NCBI RefSeq assembly: GCF_030908465.1
Contig: NZ_CP133078.1
Location: 620,001 to 684,000 of the forward strand
Length of the DNA: 64,000 nt
Reading direction: 5' to 3'
Origin: Anaerotignum sp. MB30-C6
GTDB lineage: Bacteria; Bacillota; Clostridia; Lachnospirales; Anaerotignaceae
The position numbers and the translations under genes were made by a program. Below the pieces are notes generated by a model. It made no database searches. It was not told where the DNA came from and worked only from the letters and a program-made list of their open reading frames with translations. Below, in pieces: positions 17,450-26,159 of this stretch (the stretch's first letter is position 1; each line of letters starts with the position of its first letter).

Positions 17450-17478
17450 TTGACATCCTAAGCAGGTGGGCATACTAT
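17450..17478 (+). promoter_or_regulatory. Sigma-A promoter for pepD
   Basis: TTGACA (17450-17455), 17-bp spacer, TACTAT (17473-17478). The rest of the 317-bp gap between rnc and pepD holds the rnc terminator and no other feature I can support. Confidence 0.65.
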
Positions 17479-17511
17479 GGATAGACAGTGCCGAAAGGGA
17501 GGAATAAAAAA

Positions 17512-18969
17512 ATGGGTAAGTTAGATGGATTAGGCGGGGACAAGGTATTTTATTACTTTGAAGAAATTTGCAAAATCCCCCATGGTAGTGAAAACGAAAA
17601 GGCTTTAAGCGATTATATCGTTGCTTTTGCCAAAGAGAGAGGGCTATATTGTCGTCAAGATGAGCATTATAATGTTTTGATTAAAAAGCCCGGTTCGAAG
17701 GGATATGAAGATGTGGCGCCCGTCATTATTCAAGGGCATATCGATATGGTCTGTGAGAAAAATGCAGGGAATGAGTTGGATTTTTTAACGGACCCCATAG
17801 AAATATATGTACAGGATGATTTTATTCACGCAAATGGAACAACTTTAGGTGCGGACAATGGCATTGCTGTTGCGTATATGCTGGCATTATTGGATGACAA
17901 TACATTGGCGCATCCGCCAGTGGAGACAATTTTTACCGTTGAGGAAGAAATCGGCATGGGTGGTGCCAGAACTTTCGAGCCTTTCGATGTTGAAGGCAAG
18001 CGTTTCTTAAATATGGATACAGAGGAAGAGGGAGTTCTGCTTTCTGGTTGTGCTGGGGGCCGTCGAGCCAATGTATACTTACCAGCTGAACGCTGTGATA
18101 GTCCAGTCAGTAGAAAAGCATTTCAAATTTCCATTCGTGGATTAAAGGGTGGCCATTCAGGGGCGGATATTCATCTGCAAAGGGCCAATGCAAACTGTTT
18201 GCTCGGCAGGGTTTTATATCAGTTGAAAGAAAAAATAGACTTTTCCTTGGCTAGTGTGGATGGCGGAAATATGGACAATGCAATTTGCCGTGAAGCGGAG
18301 GCAGTTGTTCTAATTCCTAAGGAAGATGAGGAAAAGGCAAGAGAGATTTTATGGAAAGCAGAAAAAAGTTTTCAAGAGGAATATAATTCCTGTGAGTCGT
18401 CTATAACTATAACAATGGAGGCTTTGAAAGAGGAAGTTTTCAAAGTTTTGACGGAGGATACAAAAAATAAAGTAATTCATATTTTAATGCTTTTGCCCTA
18501 TGGCGTCCAGACTATGAGTTTGGAAATGGATGGTCTAGTTGAAAGCTCCAGTAACATTGGTGTTTTAAAAACCACCCCAGAATATATCTGTTTTGACAAT
18601 GCCGTTAGAAGTTCTGTGGAAAGCAGAAAGGAATTCATTTGTCAAAAGATCAAGTCTGTGGCAAATCTTTGTGGTGCTAAGGTTGAGGAAGTTAATGACT
18701 ACCCCGGTTGGCGGTTTAATCCTGACTCTCCTATGCTAGAATTATTTGCAAAGACCTATCAGGAGAGGTATGGGAAAGAGGCAACCATTTCTGCCATTCA
18801 TGCGGGGTTAGAATGTGGGCTTTTCTCGGAGAAAATTCCTAATTTAGATATGGTTTCCATCGGGCCAGAAATGTATGATGTCCATACACCCGACGAGCGA
18901 CTGTCCATTTCTTCCACAATTCGTGTTTGGGAGTTTTTAAAAGAAGTATTAAAGCAAATGAATCATTAA
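17512..18969 (+). CDS. pepD: Aminoacyl-histidine dipeptidase (PepD, M20 family)
   Basis: Zinc-dependent cytosolic dipeptidase hydrolysing Xaa-His and other dipeptides. Start ATG 17512 with AGGGAGGAATAAA upstream. The longer reading from 17488 includes this RBS. 485 aa, normal for the M20C family. The metal ligands and catalytic residues are visible: His76 and Asp78 in GHIDM, Asp115 in GADNG, the Glu pair in TVEEEIG (144-146), and a late His in SIGPEMYDVHTPDE. The dimerisation lid domain lies between about 205 and 400. It is followed 22 bp later by the permease gene. Confidence 0.94.
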   Translation: MGKLDGLGGDKVFYYFEEICKIPHGSENEKALSDYIVAFAKERGLYCRQDEHYNVLIKKPGSKGYEDVAPVIIQGHIDMVCEKNAGNELDFLTDPIEIYVQDDFIHANGTTLGADNGIAVAYMLALLDDNTLAHPPVETIFTVEEEIGMGGARTFEPFDVEGKRFLNMDTEEEGVLLSGCAGGRRANVYLPAERCDSPVSRKAFQISIRGLKGGHSGADIHLQRANANCLLGRVLYQLKEKIDFSLASVDGGNMDNAICREAEAVVLIPKEDEEKAREILWKAEKSFQEEYNSCESSITITMEALKEEVFKVLTEDTKNKVIHILMLLPYGVQTMSLEMDGLVESSSNIGVLKTTPEYICFDNAVRSSVESRKEFICQKIKSVANLCGAKVEEVNDYPGWRFNPDSPMLELFAKTYQERYGKEATISAIHAGLECGLFSEKIPNLDMVSIGPEMYDVHTPDERLSISSTIRVWEFLKEVLKQMNH

Positions 18970-18991
18970 CAATAAAAGGATAGGTGAAACG

Positions 18992-20158
18992 ATGCGGTTG
19001 CCTTGGAATAAAAAATATTTGGTTATCTCCTTTCATGTGATTTTCACAGTAGGTACTTTGGTGGTACTGGGGATGTTACTTTTTAAACTTTCTGAGGCGA
19101 AAAATGTCATAATACAGGCGGCGAGAGGTACCCTCGCCGTTTTTGCACCCCTTTTATTAGCGATTTTCTTTTCTGTTTTATTAGAGCCTGTTACTAATTT
19201 TTTTCAAAGACGTTATGAGTCCCGACTGTCAGCATTACAACGTAGTAAAATCAAAAACAGAAAAGTAGGAACAGCTGCAGCATATTTTACCCTAATAATT
19301 ATTTTGGTGATTGGGGGAGGCTGGGCTGCCAAGGGCGTTGGAACAGCGGATATAGAAGGGCTGGCAGAACAGCTGGCTGCTTTTGTTCAAAAAGTGGGGG
19401 ATCTTTTGGTTTTGCTCAATCTTAAGCTTGCGGAGCTTGGGATTTTACAAAATGTTGAAGGGATTTTATCGGCATGGACAGAAAGTGCAACCCTATGGAT
19501 TCAGAAGAAGGTCATGGGCATTGCGGGCTATATTCCTAAAGTTGGTAGTAGTTTAGTGGATATTGTTGTGGGACTTACGGCGGCCTTCTATTTTCTCATG
19601 GAAAAAGAGAGAATATTGGATTTTTGTAAGGATGCATCTTTCGTTTTTTTCGGCGAAAAAGCCACGAGGCGCATCCGCAGGGTATGTAGGGAAGTGGATA
19701 ATGTGGTGATGGGGTATTTAGGAGGGCAATTGACAGATGCGGCGATTATGGGCGTGCTGTTTTCCGCTGCCTTTACGATTGTAGGGTTACCCTACGGCGT
19801 TGTCTTAGGATTAATTTCAGGTTTTTCTAATTTGATACCTTATTTTGGGGCGATTATGGCCTTTGTTTTGGCGGTGCTGTCGGGCCTACTTAGTGGTGAA
19901 CCTGTTCGTGCATTATATGCCTCTATTCTTATTTTAATTTTACAACAAATTGATAGTGTGTACATTGTTCCAAAAGTTGTTGGAAAAAAAGTGGAGATGC
20001 ATCCAGTTTTGGTGTTGCTTTCTTTGGCAGTATTCGGAAGATTGTTTGGTTTCTGGGGACTTTTGGTAGCCGTACCCTTGGGGGCATTAATAAAAAGCTT
20101 TTTCTTTTGGCTAATGAACAAGAAACAAGAGAAAATTGGAAGTTGGAAGGAGCTTTAA
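18992..20158 (+). CDS. AI-2E family (PerM/TqsA-type) membrane permease
   Basis: A 388-aa polytopic protein with a pair of N-terminal helices, a large soluble-looking loop (about 125-190), then four to five helices with the family motif GLISGFSNLIPYFGAI near residue 285 and a final WGLLVAVPLGALIK segment. Members of the family export small molecules or act as ion antiporters. The substrate cannot be assigned here. Start ATG 18992 with ATAGGTGAAACG upstream, 22 bp from pepD, so it is probably cotranscribed with it. Confidence 0.88.
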   Translation: MRLPWNKKYLVISFHVIFTVGTLVVLGMLLFKLSEAKNVIIQAARGTLAVFAPLLLAIFFSVLLEPVTNFFQRRYESRLSALQRSKIKNRKVGTAAAYFTLIIILVIGGGWAAKGVGTADIEGLAEQLAAFVQKVGDLLVLLNLKLAELGILQNVEGILSAWTESATLWIQKKVMGIAGYIPKVGSSLVDIVVGLTAAFYFLMEKERILDFCKDASFVFFGEKATRRIRRVCREVDNVVMGYLGGQLTDAAIMGVLFSAAFTIVGLPYGVVLGLISGFSNLIPYFGAIMAFVLAVLSGLLSGEPVRALYASILILILQQIDSVYIVPKVVGKKVEMHPVLVLLSLAVFGRLFGFWGLLVAVPLGALIKSFFFWLMNKKQEKIGSWKEL

Positions 20159-20165
20159 TAGACTT

Positions 20166-20204
20166 AGGAAATCCTCAACTTTTCACTGGGGATTTCCTTT
20201 TTTT
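20166..20204 (+). terminator. Intrinsic terminator after the AI-2E permease
   Basis: GGAAATCC near 20167 pairs with GGATTTCC ending near 20197 and is followed by seven T. Confidence 0.85.
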
Positions 20205-20236
20205 GTGTGAAGAAAGATATTATGGGTGGCATATCA

Positions 20237-20503
20237 TCACCAACCATAATATTTGGCAAAATAGAAAATACAAACAATCTGATTTTCTAACTCACTTTCA
20301 GTGGTTTTTTCATAAGGTGTATTTTCCGTTATTCTATAAATTGTAGAATTTGTTGGGTTGTCTAATGCCATCAGTCCCATATCTCGGTGGCTGTGGCTAC
20401 CTTTGTTTTCATAGTAAAAGCACTGGTAGGATTACCAGATATGAAGACTGCACTTCGCAATGCACCTGTGGGCGTTAAAAAAATGTAACCAAAGCCCCTT
20501 CAT
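20237..20503 (-). pseudogene. Possible small gene remnant, minus strand
   Basis: On the minus strand an AAAGGAG site sits seven bases before ATG 20503. The frame reads 23 codons to a TAA, then stays open for another 64 codons to a TGA at 20237-20239. The second part (beginning SYQCFYYENKGSHSHRD) has ordinary amino-acid composition. This looks like a gene with a premature stop, though chance cannot be excluded at this length. I recognise no family. It lies in the 669-bp gap between the AI-2E permease terminator and the rseC promoter. The AT-rich stretch 20520-20740 appears empty. Confidence 0.3.
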
Positions 20504-20744
20504 TTCGGTTCTCCTTTCAAATGCACAAGAATTTAGTTTTTTAAATTATAACGCAATTTAAAACAGAAAAATTATACTTTTTTTCTTACGATTAATGTAA
20601 AATTAAAATATATTTTATATTATTTTAACTTTATAATAAATGAAATAATGCAAAGAAAGTAAATTCTTTTCGTGGAATTGTTTTATATTCACAATATACT
20701 TTTTAAGTAATAACAGATAGTTGATAAAAGGGAAATACTATATA

Positions 20745-20773
20745 TTGAAAATTGGGTATGTATCGTGTATAAT
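20745..20773 (+). promoter_or_regulatory. Sigma-A promoter for the RseC-like gene
   Basis: TTGAAA (20745-20750), 17-bp spacer, TATAAT (20768-20773), 55 bp before the gene. Confidence 0.7.
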
Positions 20774-20827
20774 AATGTTTATTAGAATGGAAATATACTC
20801 GTTTGGGGTAAAAATAGAAAGGCGGTA

Positions 20828-21268
20828 ATGTCGATGAAAGGTCTGGTTACAGAAGAAATCGGAAGTATGGTAAAGGTTCATATTATTCGTCAGGAAGCTT
20901 GTGGGCACTGCAAGGCTTGTTTATCTGGATATATGGAAAAAGATATGGATATAGATGCACAAAACCTTTGTGATGCGGAAGTGGGCGATTGGGTTGAATT
21001 GGAATTGCAGGAAAATGCATTTATGAATGCAGTTTTAATTAGTTATGGAATTCCCTTAGTTGGTTTTTTTGTAGGCTTATTTTTTGGTTATTTTGTTGTA
21101 AGCCCCTTAGTACCATTACCTGATAGCTTAGTATCATTCTTGATGGGATTCGCTGGCATTTTGGCTTGTTATGCATGGATTAGAAGCCAGAATGCAAGAT
21201 GGGAAGCAGGAAGATATATGCCTATGGCAGTGCGTTTGACCACAGAGGGCTATGGAGTAACAGAATAA
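20828..21268 (+). CDS. SoxR-reducing system RseC/MucC family protein
   Basis: A 146-aa inner-membrane protein. The soluble N-terminal part has a CxxCxxC cluster (C25, C28, C31) plus C48, followed by two transmembrane helices (about 65-85 and 95-115) joined by a short loop, the standard RseC layout. Family members accompany Rnf-type electron transport in many bacteria, but no rnf gene is in the window. ATG 20828 follows AAAGGCGG. An in-frame ATG two codons later is an alternative. Monocistronic, with its own promoter and terminator. Confidence 0.88.
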   Translation: MSMKGLVTEEIGSMVKVHIIRQEACGHCKACLSGYMEKDMDIDAQNLCDAEVGDWVELELQENAFMNAVLISYGIPLVGFFVGLFFGYFVVSPLVPLPDSLVSFLMGFAGILACYAWIRSQNARWEAGRYMPMAVRLTTEGYGVTE

Positions 21269-21286
21269 AAAAAGGAAAATGTAAAA

Positions 21287-21317
21287 GAAAGCGACCTTGA
21301 GAAGGGTTGCTTTTTTT
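21287..21317 (+). terminator. Intrinsic terminator after the RseC-like gene
   Basis: AAAGCGACC near 21288 pairs with GGGTTGCTTT (one G-U, small internal loop) and ends in seven T. Confidence 0.75.
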
Positions 21318-21535
21318 ATGGGTTTCATTAAAAATGTGCGTCAACTCTTATATATTCCACGTGGCTCATTTACATAATTTAGTTGTGAGCGTGCATAGGA
21401 AAAAAGTTTTAGTATTTAATACTCTCTTTCACTACTTCAATTAAAAACCAGATAAGGTGTGTTTTCTGAAAAATAGTCTACCACCCTGAACCATTGTCCT
21501 TTTTCATCATACTATGAGAGAAAGGGGTTGATTTT

Positions 21536-21892
21536 ATGAAGGAGCGGGCTATGGTTCTTTGCGCTGAGGGTGAAAATTGCTCCCGGGCTATTTTACGGGC
21601 TGCGTCAGAACAATACGGTTTTCCTCTTTCCCAAGAATTGTTGGATAGCTGTAATGCAATCAGCGCAGGTTTTGGAGTTGGCGGAATGTGCAGCGCATTG
21701 GTAGCTGCGGTTATGATTTTAGGAATTCTATTTTCAGTTGATGAAGCAAAGCAAAAAAGTTTGCTTTTGTTTTGGCGGGTGCAGGAACGATGGAATTGTA
21801 TTGACTGTTGCAGGCTTTCCGCCAACAGAGAGAATTGCAACGATTTAATCGGTGAAATCTCTGCTATCCTTGAGGAGATTATTAATGAATAA
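21536..21892 (+). CDS. C_GCAxxG_C_C family redox-type protein
   Basis: A 118-aa small helical protein with the spaced cysteines of the C_GCAxxG_C_C family: C15 (NCSRAIL), the central GVGGMCSALVAAVM motif with C52, then C91 and C101. Additional cysteines are at 9, 39, 88 and 92. The canonical GCA is here MCS, a variant. These proteins often neighbour redox enzymes or molybdopterin proteins, and their biochemical role is not settled. It sits alone between terminators. Start ATG 21536 after GAAAGGGGTTGATTTT. Confidence 0.8.
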   Translation: MKERAMVLCAEGENCSRAILRAASEQYGFPLSQELLDSCNAISAGFGVGGMCSALVAAVMILGILFSVDEAKQKSLLLFWRVQERWNCIDCCRLSANRENCNDLIGEISAILEEIINE

Positions 21893-21899
21893 AATAAAA

Positions 21900-21934
21900 G
21901 CGGCATGAACAGGACTCTGTATACTGTCATGCCG
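21900..21934. terminator. Hairpin/terminator between convergent genes
   Basis: CGGCATG (21901-21907) pairs with CATGCCG (21928-21934), extended by ACAG/CTGT. The minus strand reads into CTTTTATTTT, so it can end transcripts of the 22081 gene, and on the plus strand it follows the C_GCAxxG_C_C gene. Confidence 0.6.
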
Positions 21935-22080
21935 TTTCTATTTGCTTTAGCTAAATAAAAGCCACCGCTTATAGCGACGAGAACGAAATGCTGCTTTTAC
22001 CAATGCTGCCAACAAAGGTAAGGTTTGATGTTATAAGCCCATTTAGAGGTAGATTGCTAACCATACGCTTGGCGTGATAG

Positions 22081-23544
22081 TCATGATGATTCTTGGGTTT
22101 CCGTTGAAGTGTCTACTTCCGTAGGTTGATTCTCTTGGGTCTGATGAGAGGTATTTTCTGCAACTTGAATTTTATTATTTTCTTGTCTTTGCAGTTGTTG
22201 TTCCATATGTTGCATCTGAGCCATATGGGTGTTTTGTGCTTGTCGCAGTTGCTCATTTTCTTTCCGTAAGGATGCAAGTTCGGACTCCATACGGGAGACC
22301 TGTGCTTTCCACCTTGCATTCACAGAGGTTATTTCCTCGCTTCGTTGGGCAAGGAGGGCTGATAATTCCTCCATTTGCTGTTGCTGCACATCATAAAGTG
22401 GTGGGGACGGTTTGTTTTGTTGGTATGTTTCTTGACTAAAATGAATCCCTTGGGGTTGTGCCCCTTGTTGTAAAGGTATGGACTGAGGCTCTGATTCAAA
22501 GCCAACGGACTGAGCCTGCTCCCCTTTTTGGAAGTGGGGGGAGTGGGCCTGGGGCTTTGCTGAAGTTTGGCTTAAAATAAGGAAAGGGGAGTAGTTTCTT
22601 GACATATCTCCGTAGGTTTCCGTGGCATTTAATTCAGGGGAATCCCCACCTAAAAACTCCCCTTTTGTACATTGTGCAGGGAAGTTGCCTGTGTAACGTT
22701 CTACGGCTCCAAAGGTTGCACCGTTGTTGTCAGAAATACAGCGTAAAGGTTGCCCGTTTACCGTCCACATCAAAACCAATTTTCCTTTTTCTAAAAAAGC
22801 CAAGCAATTATCGCAGTTTAGGTCTTCCCACAGTACACGGGGGGTGCTAATTGCTGTGGTTTGTTTATACTGGTAAACCACTTGCATTCTAAACATGCCC
22901 CTCACAATATAAAAAATGTGGATACGTTCCGAATCATTTACGATAGAGATGTCAACATAGTTTGATGGAGACTGAATCATAGGGGTAAGGCTACCCATGG
23001 TATATGGAGAAAGGAGCATTTCTCGTGCGCTCCAAATATTTCTAGATGTTCTGTAATAAAGAATAATATGTTCTTTGCTTATGCGCCGTGCGAGAAAAAT
23101 GGTTTTACCGAAGGGCATAAAGCGATCAATTTGATATGGTTTTTCCCATTGGCCATTGCGAAAAGCGGTGTAAACCAAAGAGTCTACGCCAGTGGACTCT
23201 GTTGGCAAATGATAGATAACATGGAAGGTCTCCTCATTTGGAATCATAAAAAACTTGGTTTTCCCCGAACTTGGTGCGCCACCCATCATAGGCCTATGGT
23301 CCCAGTTTGTGAAATCTCTGGAGGAAGCCATAAATAAATTTCCCTCCATAGTAGAATAAAGAACATGGCATACATCTTTAAAATGACAAATTGAGAAGGT
23401 GGGGGTAGTCCGTTCTGCTAAAGTTTGGGGGCTAGACCAGCCTGCGTTTGTATGTGTGCGCAGGAGCAGGGTATTATTTTCGTGATAAAAGAGACAAAAA
23501 TAGCCATTAGGCATTTTTAGATATTTTACATTGGGGTTTTGCAT
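22081..23544 (-). CDS. Predicted cytoplasmic beta-propeller/coiled-coil protein of unknown function
   Basis: 487 aa with three parts. Residues 1 to about 320 look like a sialidase/glycosidase-type beta-propeller: repeated short beta strands, a WDHRPMMGGAPSSGK segment, and an Asp-box-like SDNNGATF. About 320-390 is a Pro/Gln/Ser-rich linker with repeated PQ-type motifs. About 390-465 is a strong coiled coil (MEELSALLAQRSEEI and onward), ending in a Gln/Thr/Glu-rich tail. There is no signal peptide or membrane helix, so it appears cytoplasmic, which is unusual for a sialidase-like fold. Start ATG 23544 with AGGGAGCG upstream. The gene is isolated on the minus strand. The fold is inferred from pattern only. 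Confidence 0.6.
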   Translation of the reverse strand: MQNPNVKYLKMPNGYFCLFYHENNTLLLRTHTNAGWSSPQTLAERTTPTFSICHFKDVCHVLYSTMEGNLFMASSRDFTNWDHRPMMGGAPSSGKTKFFMIPNEETFHVIYHLPTESTGVDSLVYTAFRNGQWEKPYQIDRFMPFGKTIFLARRISKEHIILYYRTSRNIWSAREMLLSPYTMGSLTPMIQSPSNYVDISIVNDSERIHIFYIVRGMFRMQVVYQYKQTTAISTPRVLWEDLNCDNCLAFLEKGKLVLMWTVNGQPLRCISDNNGATFGAVERYTGNFPAQCTKGEFLGGDSPELNATETYGDMSRNYSPFLILSQTSAKPQAHSPHFQKGEQAQSVGFESEPQSIPLQQGAQPQGIHFSQETYQQNKPSPPLYDVQQQQMEELSALLAQRSEEITSVNARWKAQVSRMESELASLRKENEQLRQAQNTHMAQMQHMEQQLQRQENNKIQVAENTSHQTQENQPTEVDTSTETQESS

Positions 23545-23726
23545 AGTAACGCTCCCTTAAATTTTTTATCAGTTTATGCAAGAGGAGATGGAAAAAGAAT
23601 ATAAGAAAGAATATTGTATTTTTGGAACGACCATATTTTAAGAAAAAAGTCATTTCTTTCGCTGGGTTTGTTTGGTAACATAGAAAGAGATTATTCAAAT
23701 GATGGAACATAGAAAAGAGGGAGCGT

Positions 23727-24827
23727 ATGAGACAAAGCTTTTTTCAGTGGATGATTATGGTGATAATTGGAATTATGACTTCCTCCGTTGCGTTCGGTGC
23801 AGAGGGCGGGCTAAGGGCTGTTCCCACGGGAAACAAAGTGTTTTTAGTTAATCATGAGGGGGAAAATGAAATAAGCAATTTTTGTTACACAATACAGGGG
23901 CAAAATTATATCCGCCTTCGGGATGTAGCAAGTCTCATGGGTTTTAAGGTGGAGTGGAATGAGAAAGAAAAGGAAATACAAATTTCTATGAATGAAAAGG
24001 TGGGCCCTCCTTTACTGAGGGAAGGTATTAGGAGAGAAGAAATAAACCCTCTGCCAATAGAACAAAGGGTGAGGATAGATGGGGAAAGCAAGGAGTTGTC
24101 GGGTTACCTTATCGATGGATTTGCTTATTTTGCCGTTAGAGATATGGCAATATTGTTAGATTACTCTTGTCAATGGGATGATAAGTCAAAGGCTGTGACT
24201 TTACAAAAGAATGCATCTGATGAAAGTCAGTTGCCCAAAGTACCCCAAAATATGGATGAAATTCTTAAGATGTACCTTGGAAGGACTTCAGGCGAAGGGA
24301 TTATTGCAACAAATAATATAACCTATATTCATGGCTCAAAGGACTACGGTTCTTTGGAAAAGTATATTCAGGAGAATTTTGATTCAAACTTTCAAATAAG
24401 GGACTATATCATTGAAGAAAATCCACCTGTAGGTACAACTACAGTGGATATTTCTAATAAAGAAGGTGGGGGAAATGCAACTCTCCCATTCAATACCCTT
24501 GAAATCCGTCTACAAGTCAAGGGATACATTGCTTTTTACGGGTACCGTGTAAAGGTATTTAGTGGATATGTGAAATACATAGAACCTGTGGGAGAATGGA
24601 ACGAAGATTTTGATTTGTCAAAGGTAGAGGTACTTGAGTTTACTGATGAAGAACTGAAAGATATGGCGGTAAAAAAAGATGGGTTTAAAGGAGACTATGA
24701 GGTGAAGGAAGTTCGCATCCGAAGATATTTTGATATGAAGGATTTGAAAGTTAAGGCAAATGTGGAAACGGCTTATAAAAACCCACAAGGTCATTATTTT
24801 GTCACGACCCAGACTTTTAATTTGTGA
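23727..24827 (+). CDS. Secreted stalk-domain (copper amine oxidase N-domain-like) protein
   Basis: 366 aa with a signal peptide (hydrophobic WMIMVIIGIMTSSVAFG, probable cleavage after FGA near residue 25). Two successive stalk modules follow: FCYTIQGQNYIRLRDVASLMGFKVEWNE is divided over about residues 52-80, and FAYFAVRDMAILLDY lies near 130. These are the beta-alpha-beta repeats annotated as copper amine oxidase N-terminal domains, common in clostridial surface proteins. The C-terminal 190 residues are of unknown fold. The family function is structural or adhesive. Start ATG 23727 with AGGGAGCG upstream, divergent from the propeller gene. Confidence 0.8.
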   Translation: MRQSFFQWMIMVIIGIMTSSVAFGAEGGLRAVPTGNKVFLVNHEGENEISNFCYTIQGQNYIRLRDVASLMGFKVEWNEKEKEIQISMNEKVGPPLLREGIRREEINPLPIEQRVRIDGESKELSGYLIDGFAYFAVRDMAILLDYSCQWDDKSKAVTLQKNASDESQLPKVPQNMDEILKMYLGRTSGEGIIATNNITYIHGSKDYGSLEKYIQENFDSNFQIRDYIIEENPPVGTTTVDISNKEGGGNATLPFNTLEIRLQVKGYIAFYGYRVKVFSGYVKYIEPVGEWNEDFDLSKVEVLEFTDEELKDMAVKKDGFKGDYEVKEVRIRRYFDMKDLKVKANVETAYKNPQGHYFVTTQTFNL

Positions 24828-24910
24828 GGGTTGAAGTGGTTTTACAGTTGTTGAATCTACCGAGTTTGATATACTACAAGACAAGATAAATTAGAAAGTT
24901 GGGAAGAAAG

Positions 24911-25446
24911 ATGGAAGAAGTAAGATTTAGCATTGAAAGCATTATGGAGAAAGAAGATTACAGGCGATTTTTATATACGGCCACTTTTTTCAGGAATAAA
25001 ATAGTAATTCCTTTGATTGGGCTGATTGCCCTTGTGGGGGCTATCATAATCAGCTGGAACTCTGAAGGAATCCATTGGGGGACAACTCTTATTGCTTGGA
25101 TATTTCTTTTTATTCTGGCGATTGCAACCGTTTGTTTTAAAGTAGAGAGGAAAAATAAACGGCGGATTACTACGGATAAGACGGGGACGTTTGGCTCTGT
25201 CAGTCTTTTGAAGTTTTACGATGAGAAAGTGGAGATGAGAAAGTGGAGATGAGCAATGAGGCCTTAAAATCCAAAGGAGAATTAAGCTATAATCAGTTTT
25301 TTTCGGTGTTAGAGAGTAAAGATTATTTTATTTTCTATTTAACTGCAAATCAGGCATCTTTAATTCGTAAGAAAGATGTCCCTCAAGTAGATGAATTTAG
25401 AAAGTTTATTAAGGAGAAGTTCCAAAAGAAATTTAAGCATATTTAA
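24911..25446 (+). pseudogene. YcxB-like membrane protein gene, frameshifted by a 14-bp tandem duplication
   Basis: Paralogue of the intact gene at 25592, with the same order of motifs: acidic N-terminus, DYRRFLYTATFFRNK, two transmembrane helices, KRR, FGSVSLLKFYDEKVEM, then the C-terminal half in another frame (EALKSKGELSYNQFFSV). The unit GAGAAAGTGGAGAT is present twice (25223-25236 and 25237-25250). Removing one copy restores one 173-aa frame that matches the 172-aa paralogue throughout. The rest is undamaged, so the break looks recent. ATG 24911 is the likely start. Translation as it stands gives a 113-residue truncated protein. Confidence 0.85.
25223..25250 (+). repeat. 14-bp tandem duplication causing the frameshift
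   Basis: Two exact copies of GAGAAAGTGGAGAT. The flanking sextamer GATGAG occurs at both ends of the presumed ancestral unit, the layout expected for a slipped-strand duplication. Confidence 0.95.
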
Positions 25447-25498
25447 TTACATAATTAAGGCTGGCATCCGAGATACGACGTAATAGTGGATATATTAA

Positions 25499-25540
25499 AT
25501 GGTTTATTAGAATCAAATTATGGTTTATTAGAATCAAATT
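25499..25540 (+). repeat. 21-bp perfect tandem duplication
   Basis: Two exact copies of a 21-bp unit beginning ATGGTTTATTAGAATC (25499-25519 and 25520-25540), in the 145-bp spacer between the two YcxB-like paralogues. Confidence 0.95.
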
Positions 25541-25591
25541 TAATCACAAGAATGTGATTTGGAAAAAAATTAAATAGAAAGGTGGAGCAAA

Positions 25592-26110
25592 ATGGAAGAT
25601 GAAAAATTTTTTATAGTTAGTATTTTTGATAAAGGAGATTATAAGCAATATATGTATATCACATATTTTAGAAATAAAGGACTTCTTTTTTTGACTGTGT
25701 TGCTCGCCTTTTTGTGTAGTGTATATAGCAATTGGAAATCTGATGATCTTCATTTGTGGACAATCTTAAACTCTTGGTTATTTTTTACCATTTTCATAGT
25801 TTTGGGGTTTTGTTTGTATTTGGAAAGTATTTATAAACGTCGGATTGATACGGATACAATTGGATTATTTGGTTCAGTCAGGCTGCTGAAATTTTATGAT
25901 GATAAAGTGGAAATGCTTGGTGAGGCATTAAATTCTAGGTTAGAAATAAACTATGACCAATTTTATTCTGTTCGGGAAAGCAAATACTATTATATGTTCT
26001 ATCTTTCGCCATATCAGGTAGTATTAATCCCTAAAAGGGACATTGACCAATTGGATGAATTTAAAAAATTTATTGTTGAGAAGCTTGAAAAACGGTATAA
26101 ATATATCTAA
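25592..26110 (+). CDS. YcxB-like two-helix membrane protein
   Basis: 172 aa. A short acidic N-terminus with FDKGDYKQYMYITYFRNK leads into two transmembrane helices (about 31-48 and 58-80). A basic KRR follows, then a C-terminal cytoplasmic domain with FGSVRLLKFYDDKVEM and a repeated strand pattern (YDQFYSVRES, YMFYLSPYQVVLIPK), matching the YcxB-like domain architecture. GAAAGGTGGAG lies upstream of ATG 25592. It is the intact member of a tandem pair. The function of YcxB-like proteins is unknown. Confidence 0.75.
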   Translation: MEDEKFFIVSIFDKGDYKQYMYITYFRNKGLLFLTVLLAFLCSVYSNWKSDDLHLWTILNSWLFFTIFIVLGFCLYLESIYKRRIDTDTIGLFGSVRLLKFYDDKVEMLGEALNSRLEINYDQFYSVRESKYYYMFYLSPYQVVLIPKRDIDQLDEFKKFIVEKLEKRYKYI

Positions 26111-26121
26111 TTAACGTAAAG

Positions 26122-26154
26122 AAAGGCTGTCATCGTTGTTGATGACAGCCTTTT
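26122..26154. terminator. Bidirectional terminator shared by the YcxB-like gene and the pyr operon
   Basis: A perfect 13-bp stem (26122-26134 with 26141-26153). The arm ending AAAGG/CCTTT gives T-rich tails on both strands. It lies 12 bp after the plus-strand gene and 6 bp after the pyrI stop. Confidence 0.9.
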
Positions 26155-26159
26155 GTTGT

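Noticed and set aside
20107..20346. 79-codon frame overlapping the end of the AI-2E permease
   Set aside because: It starts inside the permease gene and passes through its terminator. No RBS.
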